Source: Agreia sp. Leaf210 (GTDB lineage Bacteria > Actinomycetota > Actinomycetes > Actinomycetales > Microbacteriaceae). Taken from it: DNA of 64,000 nucleotides. Made by a program: the position numbers and the translations under genes. Below, in pieces: positions 17,646 to 26,641 of the stretch. How positions within the stretch are numbered: position 1 is the stretch's first letter; every line of letters starts with the position of its first letter. The DNA lies in assembly GCF_001421485.1 (NCBI RefSeq), contig NZ_LMKK01000002.1, positions 591,561-655,560 of the forward strand, in the 5' to 3' direction. The notes under the pieces are model-generated. The model was not told the DNA's origin. It worked only from the letters and a program-made list of their open reading frames with translations, and did no database searches.

Positions 17646-18188
17646 ATGTCTTCTCGCGAACAGGTGGTTCTCCTTTCTGAGGAGGGAACACCGATCGGAA
17701 CGGCCGACAAGGCCACGGTGCACACAACAGACACGGCGCTGCACCTGGCGTTCTCGTGTCATGTCTTCGACGCGCGAGGACGCATTCTCGTGACGCGACG
17801 CTCGCTCGCCAAGGTGGCGTGGCCCGGCGTCTGGACCAACTCTTTCTGCGGCCATCCCGCTCCCGCAGAGGAGATGACCGACGCCGTCGCACGCCGGGCG
17901 GAACGCGAGCTCGGTATCACTCTCGACAGTGTGAGCCTGGTGTTGCCCGACTTCCGCTACCGGGCGACCGACGCATCCGGCATCGTCGAATACGAGATCT
18001 GCCCGGTCTTCACGGCCACGACGAGCGACGAGGTCGCCGGCAGCCCCGACGAGGTCGCCGAGTGGAACTGGGTCGACCCCGAGTCACTGCGCTCGGCCGT
18101 GTCGAGCACCCCGTGGGCGTTCAGCCCGTGGCTCACACTGCAGCTGCCTCTGCTCAGCGAAAGCAAGACGGCCGCTTCAGCGCGGTGA
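17646..18188 (+). CDS. idi: isopentenyl-diphosphate delta-isomerase, type I
   Basis: A 180-residue Nudix-fold isomerase that interconverts isopentenyl and dimethylallyl diphosphate. Seen are the N-terminal LLSEEGTPIGTADKATVH, the catalytic cysteine segment WTNSFCGHPAPAEE, a Nudix-like RRAERELGI, and YEICPVFTA with the catalytic glutamate region. The ATG at 17646 fits the family length and lies at the start of homology. An upstream in-frame ATG at 17559 is within the control region. It is divergent from crtE, so precursor supply and carotenoid synthesis are probably coregulated. Confidence 0.94.
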   Translation: MSSREQVVLLSEEGTPIGTADKATVHTTDTALHLAFSCHVFDARGRILVTRRSLAKVAWPGVWTNSFCGHPAPAEEMTDAVARRAERELGITLDSVSLVLPDFRYRATDASGIVEYEICPVFTATTSDEVAGSPDEVAEWNWVDPESLRSAVSSTPWAFSPWLTLQLPLLSESKTAASAR

Positions 18189-18313
18189 CAATCTCCGAAA
18201 ACTTATGCCGTTCGGGGCATTCATCTCGCTCGCGCCGGTAGACTGGAGCTCCACACGGCCGCTTGCGACCGGGCGCGAACCGTTCCCCGGCTTGAACCTC
18301 TGAGGGAGCCGCA

Positions 18314-21300
18314 ATGATCACCTCTCTCGTCGGCTTCGCCCTCGCCGGGCTGCTTCTGCCCATCCTCACCACCCGCTTCGGCCCGCGGATGTTCGTGGTC
18401 GCGGCCGCCGTTCCCGCCGCAGTCTTCGTCTGGCTGCTCTTCCAGGTCCCCGCGGTGACGCGAGGCGAGACCCCGACCGAACTGCACCCCTGGGTTCCGC
18501 AACTCGATCTCGCCTTCGCCTTCCGACTCGACGCTCTCTCGCTCACGATGGCTCTCATCGTCACCGGTGTCGGTGCGCTCGTCGTGCTCTACTGCGCCCG
18601 CTACTTCCGCCGCGGCGAAGACGGTCTCGGCCGGTTCAGCGGAGTGCTGCTCGCCTTCGCCGGCGCCATGTTCGGTCTCGTCGTCAGCGACGACATCTAC
18701 GTGCTCTTCATGTTCTGGGAGGCGACCACCGTCTTCTCCTATCTGCTCATCGGGCAGTACACGGCGAAGCGCAAGAGCCGCGGCGCCGCGCTCCAGGCGC
18801 TGCTGGTGACCACGGCCGGTGGGCTCGCCATGCTGGTGGGCGTCGTCATCCTGGCCGTCGAGTCGGGCACCACCCGGGTGTCGCAGATCGTCGCCGACCC
18901 GCCCCAGGCATCCGGTCTCGTCACGGTCGCCGTTCTTCTCGTGCTCCTCGGCGCTCTCTCCAAGTCGGCTCAGGTGCCCCTGCACTTCTGGCTGCCCTCG
19001 GCTATGGCCGCGCCGACACCGGTCAGCGCGTATCTGCACGCGGCGGCGATGGTGAAGGCCGGCATCTTCCTCATCGCACTGCTCGTTCCCGCGTTCGGCG
19101 ACACCCCCGGCTGGAGGCCGGTCCTCGTGGCAGTCGGCGTCCTGACCATGCTGGTCGGCGGCTGGCGCGCGCTCCGTCAGCACGACCTCAAGCTTTTGCT
19201 CGCCTACGGAACGGTCAGCCAGCTCGGCTTCCTCACCGTGGTCGTGGGCTACGGCACCCGCAACGCGGCCCTGGCCGGCATCACGCTCATCACGGGCCAC
19301 GCGCTCTTCAAGGCCACGCTGTTCCTCGTCGTGGGCATCATCGACAACCGCCTCGGCACGCGCGACCTGCGCAAGATCAGCGGACTCGGTCGACAGGCAC
19401 CCCTCCTGGCCGTCGTCGCCACTCTGGCCGCGGCATCGATGGCCGGGCTGCCGCCCCTGCTCGGTTTCGTCGCCAAAGAAGCGGTCTTCACCGCTCTGCT
19501 CGAAGACGCAGAGCACGGTGCCCCGCTCGGGTTCGTCGCCCTGATCGGTGTCGCCCTCGGATCCGTGCTCACCGTCGCCTACACAGCCCGTTTCATCTGG
19601 GGCGCGTTCGCGCGAAAGCCCGGCGTCGAGCCGGCGGAGTTCGTGCACGAGCACGTCGACTTCCTCGTCTCGCCGGCCATCCTGGCCCTGGTCAGCCTGG
19701 CTCTCGGCATCGCGTCGCCCCTGCTCGATCCCCTGTTCGGCCGTTACGCCGACTCCGTCGCCCCGCTCAGCGGTGAGGCGCTCGCCGCCAGCAGGGCGGC
19801 GACGACCGCCGGCGACACGGTCGCGATTCCGGATGCGGCCCACCTGGCCTTGTGGCACGGTGTCGAGCCGGCTCTCGGCATCTCGGCCGTCACCCTCGTG
19901 CTGGGGCTCGCGCTCTTCGCGGCACGCACGCGCGTCTCCGCTGTGCAGAGCCGCGTACCCTCGTGGATCGACTCCGCCCGCGGCTACAGCCGGGTCGTGC
20001 ACCTCGTCGACCGGGCCGCCGTGCGACTGACCCGACTGACCCAGACCGGGTCGCTCCCCATCTACGTCGCGACGATCCTCGTCGTGCTGGTGGCCGCGGT
20101 GGGAACCGCGCTCGCGCTCGTCGGCGAGCTGCCCGGGTCGTTCAGGCCGTGGGACTCCCCCGCGCAACTGCCCATCGCGATCGTCATGGGCGTCGCCACG
20201 ATCGCTGCCGCTCGTGCCCACAAGCGCTTCATGGCCGTGGTCCTGGTGGGCGTCACCGGCTATGGCATGGCCGCTCTCTTCGCACTGCAGGGTGCGGCAG
20301 ACCTCGCCCTCACCCAGGCTCTGGTCGAGACCGTCACGCTGGTGACCTTCGTTCTCGTACTGCGCCGACTGCCCTCGGCCATCGGCCAGGATCACGGTCG
20401 CCGGCATCGCATCGTGCGTGCCGTCATCGGGGTAGGCGTCGGCATCGTGATGTCCGTCGTCGCCGTCGTCGCTCTCGGCTCGCGCATCGCCGAACCCATC
20501 TCGCTGCAATTCCCCGAGCTCGCCTACGAGGGCGGGCACGGCCGCAATGTCGTGAACGTGCTGCTCGTCGACATCCGCGGATGGGACACCCTCGGCGAGA
20601 TGAGCGTGCTCGTCGTGGCCGCCACCGGTGTGGCCAGTCTCGTGTTCCTGTCTCGCCGCAGCAGCGACATGCCGAGGCTCGGCCCCGAGACCGAGCGACC
20701 GCGCTGGTTCGCTCGCCGCACACGCATGGCCGAGGCGCCGATCGAGGCGACCGCGAGCGCCGGCGCCACCCCCGACGGAGCCGCCCCGTCGCAGGAGAAG
20801 GGCAACCAGCGCACCCCCTGGCTGCTCGCGGGTAAGACGCTCGCGCCCGAGAACAGGTCGATCATTCTCGAGGTCGTCGTGCGGTTGCTGTTCCACTCGG
20901 CCATCGTCGTGTCGGTCTACCTGCTGTTCGCCGGCCACAACATCCCCGGCGGCGGTTTCGCGGGAGGCCTCGTCGCGGGGCTCGCCTTCGTCGCCCGTTA
21001 CCTTGCAGCCGGGCGCTTCGAACTCGGCGAGGCCGCGCCCATCGATGCCGGAAAGCTGCTCGGCTTCGGTGTACTCTTCGCGGGCGGCACCGCACTCGTG
21101 CCGATCTTCTTCGGCGTCGACGCGCTCACCTCGACGTGGTTCGAGGCCGAGCTGCCGGTGATCGGCCACATCGAGTTCGTCACCTCGACACTGTTCGACA
21201 TCGGCGTCTACCTCGTCGTCGTCGGTCTCGCACTCGACATCCTCCGCAGCCTCGGTGCCGAGATCGACAGGCAGCAAGAAGAAGACCACGGCGACGAGAG

Positions 21301-21433
21301 CTCGCCCGACGATGGCATTCCCGGTGCCCACGAGGTGAACACTCTGAGCCACACGCCCCACGAGCCCACCCCCGATACGCCGGCCGCCACCGAAACCGAT
21401 GCCGAGAACGCCACCGAGAGGAGCCCCCGATGA
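18314..21433 (+). CDS. mrpA: Mrp Na+/H+ antiporter subunit A, fused to MrpB
   Basis: A 1039-residue membrane protein. The first 750 or so residues are the NuoL/ND5-like antiporter domain (FRLDALSLTMALIVTGVGALVVLYCARYF, MFWEATTVFSYLLIG, KSAQVPLHFWLPSAMAAPTPVSAYLHAAAMVKAGIF). An MrpA-type C-terminal domain follows and then, after a polar linker at about 790-840, an MrpB domain (HSAIVVSVYLLFAGHNIPGGGFAGGLVAGLAFVARYL). This explains the lack of a separate mrpB gene. The tail is hydrophilic and acidic. It is the first gene of six linked by 4-bp overlaps; a GAGGGAG ribosome binding site precedes the ATG. The complex exchanges Na+ (or other cations) for H+. Confidence 0.95.
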   Translation: MITSLVGFALAGLLLPILTTRFGPRMFVVAAAVPAAVFVWLLFQVPAVTRGETPTELHPWVPQLDLAFAFRLDALSLTMALIVTGVGALVVLYCARYFRRGEDGLGRFSGVLLAFAGAMFGLVVSDDIYVLFMFWEATTVFSYLLIGQYTAKRKSRGAALQALLVTTAGGLAMLVGVVILAVESGTTRVSQIVADPPQASGLVTVAVLLVLLGALSKSAQVPLHFWLPSAMAAPTPVSAYLHAAAMVKAGIFLIALLVPAFGDTPGWRPVLVAVGVLTMLVGGWRALRQHDLKLLLAYGTVSQLGFLTVVVGYGTRNAALAGITLITGHALFKATLFLVVGIIDNRLGTRDLRKISGLGRQAPLLAVVATLAAASMAGLPPLLGFVAKEAVFTALLEDAEHGAPLGFVALIGVALGSVLTVAYTARFIWGAFARKPGVEPAEFVHEHVDFLVSPAILALVSLALGIASPLLDPLFGRYADSVAPLSGEALAASRAATTAGDTVAIPDAAHLALWHGVEPALGISAVTLVLGLALFAARTRVSAVQSRVPSWIDSARGYSRVVHLVDRAAVRLTRLTQTGSLPIYVATILVVLVAAVGTALALVGELPGSFRPWDSPAQLPIAIVMGVATIAAARAHKRFMAVVLVGVTGYGMAALFALQGAADLALTQALVETVTLVTFVLVLRRLPSAIGQDHGRRHRIVRAVIGVGVGIVMSVVAVVALGSRIAEPISLQFPELAYEGGHGRNVVNVLLVDIRGWDTLGEMSVLVVAATGVASLVFLSRRSSDMPRLGPETERPRWFARRTRMAEAPIEATASAGATPDGAAPSQEKGNQRTPWLLAGKTLAPENRSIILEVVVRLLFHSAIVVSVYLLFAGHNIPGGGFAGGLVAGLAFVARYLAAGRFELGEAAPIDAGKLLGFGVLFAGGTALVPIFFGVDALTSTWFEAELPVIGHIEFVTSTLFDIGVYLVVVGLALDILRSLGAEIDRQQEEDHGDESSPDDGIPGAHEVNTLSHTPHEPTPDTPAATETDAENATERSPR

Positions 21434-21879
21434 GCGCCTCCCTGGTTCTGATCCTGCTCATGGCCGTGCTGTACGCCGGCGGGGTCTATCTGCTGCTCGG
21501 GCGCAGCATGACCCGCATGCTGCTCGGCTTCCTGTTGGTGGGCAACGCGACCAATCTGCTCATCCTGATCATCGCGGGGCCGGCGGGCGTCGCCCCGATC
21601 GTGGCCGACGGAGTCGAGCCATCCGAGATGCACGACCCTCTGCCAGAAGCACTCATCCTGACCGCGATCGTCATCACCTTCGGTGTCTCCGCCTTCTTGC
21701 TCGCCCTCATCTACCGCTCGTGGCGCATCGCGCGGGCCGACGTCATCACGAGTGACGAGGCCGACGTGGCCGTGGGCGGCGCCGACAGTTCGATGGATGA
21801 CGAGGAAAGCAACGAGGCCGAAGACGGCTCGGGCGAAGACACCGAATTCGAAGGGCGAGCGGAGGCGAAGACCTCGTGA
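21430..21879 (+). CDS. mrpC: Mrp antiporter subunit C (NuoK-like)
   Basis: A 149-residue NuoK-like subunit with three membrane segments (LVLILLMAVLYAGGVYLLL, MLLGFLLVGNATNLLILIIAGPAG, PLPEALILTAIVITFGVSAFLLALIYRS). The ATG at 21430 overlaps the mrpA stop. After the last helix there is an acidic, Ser/Glu/Asp-rich cytosolic tail of about 45 residues, longer than the usual MrpC, which ends soon after the third helix. Confidence 0.94.
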   Translation: MSASLVLILLMAVLYAGGVYLLLGRSMTRMLLGFLLVGNATNLLILIIAGPAGVAPIVADGVEPSEMHDPLPEALILTAIVITFGVSAFLLALIYRSWRIARADVITSDEADVAVGGADSSMDDEESNEAEDGSGEDTEFEGRAEAKTS

Positions 21880-23453
21880 GTGCTCTGATGAATTCGCTCA
21901 TTCCGCTCGTCGTCCTGCTTCCCCTCATCGGAGCCGCCGGCGCGCTCGTCGCGGGACGCCGGCCGAGACTGCAGGTCACGTTCTCGATCACCGTGCTGTC
22001 ACTCGTCGTGCTCACGAGCGCCGCGCTCGTCTATCTCACCGATCAGACCGGCGGCCACGCGGTCGAGGTGGGCGGCTGGTCGGCTCCCTTCGGAATCGTG
22101 CTGGTGGTCGACAGGCTCTCGGCCCTCATGCTGCTGATCTCATCGATCGTGCTGCTCTGCGTTCTCGTGTTCTCGGTGGGCCAGGGCATGGCCGACGGCG
22201 ACCGCGAGACTCCCGTGTCGATCTATCACCCGAGCTATCTGATCCTGGCGGCGGGCGTCTTCAACGCCTTCATCGCGGGCGACCTGTTCAACCTCTACGT
22301 CAGCTTCGAGATCCTGCTCGTGGCGAGCTACGTGCTCCTCACGCTGGGTGGAACGCAGGCGCGCATCAAGGCCGGCATCACGTACATCATCGTGAGTCTC
22401 GTGTCGTCGATGCTGTTCCTCGCCTCGATCGCAATGATCTACGGCGCGACCGGAACCGTGAACATCGCCCAGCTGTCGGTGCGCCTCGGCGAGCTGCCCG
22501 CCGACATCCAGCTGGTGCTTCAGATCATGCTGCTCGTGGCCTTCGGCATCAAGGCGGCCGTCTTCCCCCTGTCGTTCTGGCTGCCCGACTCGTATCCCAC
22601 CGCCCCTGCTCCGGTCACCGCCGTGTTCGCGGGCCTGCTCACCAAGGTCGGCGTCTACGCGATCATCCGCACGGAGACGATCCTGTTTCCCGGCAACACG
22701 CTTCAGACGGTGCTGCTCGTCGTCGCGCTGCTGACACTGGTGATCGGCATCCTGGGCGCCGTCGCGCAATCAGACATCAAGCGGATGCTGTCGTTCACGC
22801 TGGTCAGCCACATCGGTTACATGATCTTCGGCATCGCGATCGGAACCGTCGCCGGCATGGGCGCGACGATCTACTACGTGATCCACCACATCACCGTGCA
22901 GACCACCCTCTTCCTGGCAACGGGACTCGTCGAGCGGCAGGGCGGAACAACGGCACTCAACCGACTCGGAGGCCTGCTCAAGGCATCGCCGGTCATCGCC
23001 GTGCTGTTCTTCATTCCGGCCCTCAACCTCGGCGGCATTCCGCCCTTCTCGGGCTTCATCGGCAAGCTGGGATTGTTCGAGGCGGGAGCGCAAGCACCGT
23101 CGCCGCTCATCTGGGTGCTGATCGGTGCGGGGGCACTCACCTCGCTGCTGACCCTCTACGCGCTCATGCGAGCGTGGAGCCTGGCGTTCTGGCGACCGAA
23201 GCGCGAGGCACACGAAGAGGAGTCGCCGGCGCTCGATCGCATCGAGGAGGCGCCGGAGGAGACTTCGGACGTGCAGGAGACGAAGGCGTCGCCGCGCATC
23301 ATGATCGGGGCGACCGTGGCCATGGTCACGGTGAGCGTCGCCCTCACCGTATTCGCGGGGCCCCTGTACTCGATGGCGACTCGCGCGGCCGAGAATCTCG
23401 AGCAGCCCACCGACTACATCTCACTGGTCTTCCCCGAGGGAGGCGTGTCGTGA
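21876..23453 (+). CDS. mrpD: Mrp antiporter subunit D (NuoN/M-like)
   Basis: A 525-residue polytopic subunit of the NuoL/M/N family with about fourteen hydrophobic segments. Conserved parts include LFNLYVSFEILLVASYVLL, LVAFGIKAAVFPLSFWLPDSYPTAPAPVTAVFAGLLTKVGVYA and SDIKRMLSFTLVSHIGYM. With MrpA it forms the proton/cation transport part of the complex. It starts with GTG in a GTGA overlap with mrpC. A short charged linker near residues 440-475 precedes the last helix. Confidence 0.95.
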   Translation: MSALMNSLIPLVVLLPLIGAAGALVAGRRPRLQVTFSITVLSLVVLTSAALVYLTDQTGGHAVEVGGWSAPFGIVLVVDRLSALMLLISSIVLLCVLVFSVGQGMADGDRETPVSIYHPSYLILAAGVFNAFIAGDLFNLYVSFEILLVASYVLLTLGGTQARIKAGITYIIVSLVSSMLFLASIAMIYGATGTVNIAQLSVRLGELPADIQLVLQIMLLVAFGIKAAVFPLSFWLPDSYPTAPAPVTAVFAGLLTKVGVYAIIRTETILFPGNTLQTVLLVVALLTLVIGILGAVAQSDIKRMLSFTLVSHIGYMIFGIAIGTVAGMGATIYYVIHHITVQTTLFLATGLVERQGGTTALNRLGGLLKASPVIAVLFFIPALNLGGIPPFSGFIGKLGLFEAGAQAPSPLIWVLIGAGALTSLLTLYALMRAWSLAFWRPKREAHEEESPALDRIEEAPEETSDVQETKASPRIMIGATVAMVTVSVALTVFAGPLYSMATRAAENLEQPTDYISLVFPEGGVS

Positions 23454-24100
23454 GCGGCGTTCGTGGATCGATCTGGCGGCAGGTCCCGCTGCTGATCTGG
23501 CTCGTGGTGCTCTGGCTCTTCCTATGGGACCAGGTGTCGGTGCTCAGCATCGTCACGGGCCTCGTGCTCGCCCTGCTCATCACTCGTGTGTTCTACCTGC
23601 CGCCCGTCGAACTGCCCGACAGGATCCACCCCCTGGGACTCGTCGTCTTCATCGGGCACTTCGTCTTCGACCTGGTGCGCGCATCGTTCCAGGTGGCGTG
23701 GCTGGCCGTCGATCCGCGCCGTGTGCCCACGAGTTCCATCGTCGCTGTGCAGCTGTCGACCAAGTCCGACCTGAGCCTCACGCTCACCGCGCTGGCCGTC
23801 TCGCTCGTGCCCGGTTCGCTGATCGTCGAGGCCGACCGGCAGGACGACATCCTGTATCTGCACGTTCTCGGCACAGAGACAGCAGACGACGTGGAGAAGG
23901 CCCGAGCCAACGTGATCGCAGTGGAAGAGCGCATCGTGCGGGCGATCGGCTCTCGCGACGACGTACGCCGCGTCAACATGTCGCGGGCCGAACGGTCGCT
24001 CGGGCCGATCGTGTCAGGACGACGCCAGCGAGCGTGGGAAGAGCGGCACCCGGTCATTCCGGTCGAGCAGTACCCGAGCGAGGGAGGCTATCCAGAATGA
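23450..24100 (+). CDS. mrpE: Mrp antiporter subunit E
   Basis: A 216-residue subunit: two closely spaced N-terminal hydrophobic segments (LLIWLVVLWLFLWDQVSVLSIVTGLVLALLITRVFYLP), a third (LVVFIGHFVFDLVRASFQVAWLAV), then a cytosolic domain (SLTLTALAVSLVPGSLIVEADRQDDILYLHVLG) typical of MrpE. The GTG at 23450 overlaps the mrpD stop and gives the family start. The C-terminal 50 residues are basic and polar, an extension beyond the usual length of about 160. Confidence 0.93.
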   Translation: MSGVRGSIWRQVPLLIWLVVLWLFLWDQVSVLSIVTGLVLALLITRVFYLPPVELPDRIHPLGLVVFIGHFVFDLVRASFQVAWLAVDPRRVPTSSIVAVQLSTKSDLSLTLTALAVSLVPGSLIVEADRQDDILYLHVLGTETADDVEKARANVIAVEERIVRAIGSRDDVRRVNMSRAERSLGPIVSGRRQRAWEERHPVIPVEQYPSEGGYPE

Positions 24101-24432
24101 ACATCATCGTCTACATCGCCGGCGCCCTGTTCGCCGTAGCGGCCCTGTTCGCTGTTGTGCGCATCTGGCGCGGACCCTCGATCCTCGACCGCATGGTCGC
24201 CGCCGACATGCTGCTCTCGACGCTCATCTGCGTGCTGGGAGCAGAGATGGTCTACAACCACCACACGCGAACGCTGCCCGTCGCCCTGGTTCTGGCGATG
24301 TTCGCCTTCGTCGGTTCGGTGAGCGTCGCCCGCTTCGCGACGAAGCAGAAAGACGCCGAGACGAACAAGACCAACGAGGGAACATCGCCCTTGGATCCCT
24401 CGCTCGACGAGCTGGCGGGAGGCGAGAAATGA
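24097..24432 (+). CDS. mrpF: Mrp antiporter subunit F
   Basis: A 111-residue subunit with three membrane segments and the family hallmark RIWRGPSILDRMVAADMLLSTLI. Its ATG overlaps the mrpE stop (ATGA) and its stop overlaps the mrpG ATG. A polar tail of about 30 residues follows the last helix. Confidence 0.93.
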   Translation: MNIIVYIAGALFAVAALFAVVRIWRGPSILDRMVAADMLLSTLICVLGAEMVYNHHTRTLPVALVLAMFAFVGSVSVARFATKQKDAETNKTNEGTSPLDPSLDELAGGEK

Positions 24433-24815
24433 CCGTCGACGAGTGGTTCGAATTGGCCGCCTCGGTGTGCCTGCTCATCGGAGCGCTGCTGAGCCTCGCG
24501 GCCGGCGTCGGGCTCCTGCGGTTTCCCGACGCGCTCTCTCGCATGCACGCGGCCACCAAGCCGCAGATCGCGGGCCTGGCGTTCATCCTGCTCGCCGTGG
24601 GCCTGGATCAGCGAAACTGGGCCACCGTCTCGACCCTGTTCCTGGTGATGCTGTTCCAGATGCTCACGGCCCCCGTGGCCGCGCACATGATCGGTCGGGC
24701 CGTCTACCGCACCCGCCACCTTCGACGCGAGCTGCTGCTCACCGACGAGCTGGCCGACGTGGTCGACCGGGCCAGCCACGACCTGGCGACCGACCCGGCG
24801 AACCGACCCGAGTAG
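24429..24815 (+). CDS. mrpG: Mrp antiporter subunit G
   Basis: A 128-residue subunit with three membrane segments and the conserved motif GLLRFPDALSRMHAATKPQIAGL. It is the last gene of mrpACDEFG. The 41 bp after its stop contain the short tandem duplication CGAGTAGCCGCCT and no gene. The next gene (GH35) converges on it. Confidence 0.94.
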   Translation: MTVDEWFELAASVCLLIGALLSLAAGVGLLRFPDALSRMHAATKPQIAGLAFILLAVGLDQRNWATVSTLFLVMLFQMLTAPVAAHMIGRAVYRTRHLRRELLLTDELADVVDRASHDLATDPANRPE

Positions 24816-24856
24816 CCGCCTCGAGTAGCCGCCTCGTCGAACGACCCGCCGCCGCG

Positions 24857-26641
24857 TCAGAAGTCGGTGTGCCCCAGCTGCGGCGAGGCGACGAAGCGCG
24901 CCACGTTGCGGGCCGCGCCGTGCAGTTCGAACAGCACGAGCTCGTTGCGACCCTCGCGAACGAGGGCGCCGGGAACGTAGAGAGTGGTCCCCGGCCCGCG
25001 GCTCCAGTAGCGGCCCAGGTTGAAGCCGTTCACGAACGCCTGCCCCTTGCCCCACCCCTCGGTGCTCAGGAACAGGTCACGGCCGGCCGGCGCAGCGAAG
25101 CCGCCACGCACGAACGAGGGTCCGGCCACCGCCTCTGCCGACTCAAAAGGCGCGTAGAGGTCCGTCGCTCCCGACACCACGGTGTCGAAGCCGAGCTCGA
25201 GCACGCTCCAGCCTCTGACCTCCTCGCCGCTGATCGATACTCCCCCGATGAGGCCCTTGTGCTCGCCGATGCGGGGGCCGTAGTTCACTCGACCCTGGTC
25301 CTCGACGAGGATCGAGAGCGAAGCCGCGCCTGAAGAGGCGGGCAGGCTGAGGCTGACGTCATGGTGGTCTCGCTGCAGCACACCCACCGGGTCGCGGTCG
25401 ATGAACACCTGCGCCCTGTCACGCACCTCGCCGACCGTGAGCACCCGACCCGCCGACGACTCGGCAGCCGCGACCGCGTCGAGCTCGGCGGTGTACAGTG
25501 CGAAACCCCTGAACTGCGCCCGCTCGTCCATGGTGGGCAGGGCGTCGACCGCCACTGTCTCGCCGAGTCGGCCGGCGGCATCCCACAGCGACACCCGCTC
25601 GTCGAGCACGACCTCGATCTCGGCGGCAGGCCCGCCTACCTCGGGAACCTCGTCGGGAACAGGGGCGTAGCGAGAGATGACCTCGCGGAACGCCCAGAAC
25701 TTGGCTCCGGGATCCCCGGACTCCGTGAGCGGAGCGTCGTAGTCGTAGCTCGTGACCGTGGGCTGGAAGACGCCCTTGTCATTCGCGCCGTTCGTGAAGC
25801 CGAAGTTGGTGCCGCCATGGAACATGTAGATGTTCACCGACGCGCCGGCCGCCAGCAGAGCGTCGAGCTCGCGCGCCGAATCCTGGGCGTCGGTCACGTG
25901 GTGGTGCGCGCCCCAGTGGTCGAACCACCCGTCCCAGAACTCGGCGCACATCAACGGGCCGGTCTTCTGGTGCGAGCGCAGGGTGGCGAGTCGCTCGGCC
26001 GCGCGAGAACCGAAAGACCCCGTCTTGTGCAGTTCGGGCAGGCTGCCGTCGGCGAGCATCTGGTCGGTGGGCTGATCGATGGTGGTGAACGGCACGGTGA
26101 TGCCGCCCGCCCGCGTCAGATCGACCAGCTTTCTGAGGTAGCTCTTGTCATCGCCGTACGCGCCGTATTCGTTCTCGATCTGCATGAGGATCACGGGCCC
26201 GCCCCGATCGATCTGGCGTGAGGCCACGATCGGCAGCAGCTCGGCGAAGTACTCGGAGACCGCAGCCATGTACAGCGGCTCGTCGCGGCGCACGCCCACG
26301 GCGGGGTCGCTGAACAGCCAGCCGGGGAATCCGCCGTTGTCCCACTCGGCACAGATGAACGGGCCGGGACGAACGATCGCGTACATGCCCTCGGCCGCCA
26401 CGAGGTCGAGGAAACGGCCCAGGTCGAGTCCGCCGCTCGTGTCGAACGTGCCCCGGGTCGGCGAGTGTTCGTTCCACGCCACGTAGGTCTCGATCGTGTT
26501 GAGGCCCATGAGCTTGGCCTTGTGGATGCGATCGGCCCAGTAGTCGGGGTGCACTCGGAAGTAATGCAGCGCGCCCGCGAGGACGCGGAACGGCTCACCG
26601 TCGAGAAGAAAGTCGGCGTCGCCGATGCGGAAGTCAGGCAT
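24857..26641 (-). CDS. beta-galactosidase, glycoside hydrolase family 35
   Basis: A 594-residue enzyme without a signal peptide, so cytosolic. The GH35 barrel begins LDGEPFRVLAGALHYFRVHP; the acid/base is Glu158 in QIENEYGAYG and the nucleophile Glu234 in CAEFWDGWFDHWG. C-terminal beta-sandwich domains follow (VNGFNLGRYWSRGPGTTLYVPG is the typical last element). It removes terminal beta-galactose from oligosaccharides. It is last in the operon, overlaps the GH51 stop by 8 bp, and fits intracellular trimming of imported arabino-galacto-oligosaccharides. Confidence 0.92.
   Translation of the reverse strand: MPDFRIGDADFLLDGEPFRVLAGALHYFRVHPDYWADRIHKAKLMGLNTIETYVAWNEHSPTRGTFDTSGGLDLGRFLDLVAAEGMYAIVRPGPFICAEWDNGGFPGWLFSDPAVGVRRDEPLYMAAVSEYFAELLPIVASRQIDRGGPVILMQIENEYGAYGDDKSYLRKLVDLTRAGGITVPFTTIDQPTDQMLADGSLPELHKTGSFGSRAAERLATLRSHQKTGPLMCAEFWDGWFDHWGAHHHVTDAQDSARELDALLAAGASVNIYMFHGGTNFGFTNGANDKGVFQPTVTSYDYDAPLTESGDPGAKFWAFREVISRYAPVPDEVPEVGGPAAEIEVVLDERVSLWDAAGRLGETVAVDALPTMDERAQFRGFALYTAELDAVAAAESSAGRVLTVGEVRDRAQVFIDRDPVGVLQRDHHDVSLSLPASSGAASLSILVEDQGRVNYGPRIGEHKGLIGGVSISGEEVRGWSVLELGFDTVVSGATDLYAPFESAEAVAGPSFVRGGFAAPAGRDLFLSTEGWGKGQAFVNGFNLGRYWSRGPGTTLYVPGALVREGRNELVLFELHGAARNVARFVASPQLGHTDF

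Noticed and set aside
18221-21361. A 1046-codon open frame on the minus strand opposite mrpA
   Set aside because: Extremely rich in Asp, Glu, Arg, His and Gly with no domain pattern; typical antisense frame of a GC-rich gene. The plus strand gives a complete MrpA.
18314-21433. Loss of mrpB from the Mrp operon
   Set aside because: The MrpB domain is present as the C-terminal part of MrpA.
24816-24856. Tandem CGAGTAGCCGCCT as a possible regulatory repeat
   Set aside because: Only two short copies between convergent genes, best explained as a small duplication at the mrpG stop.
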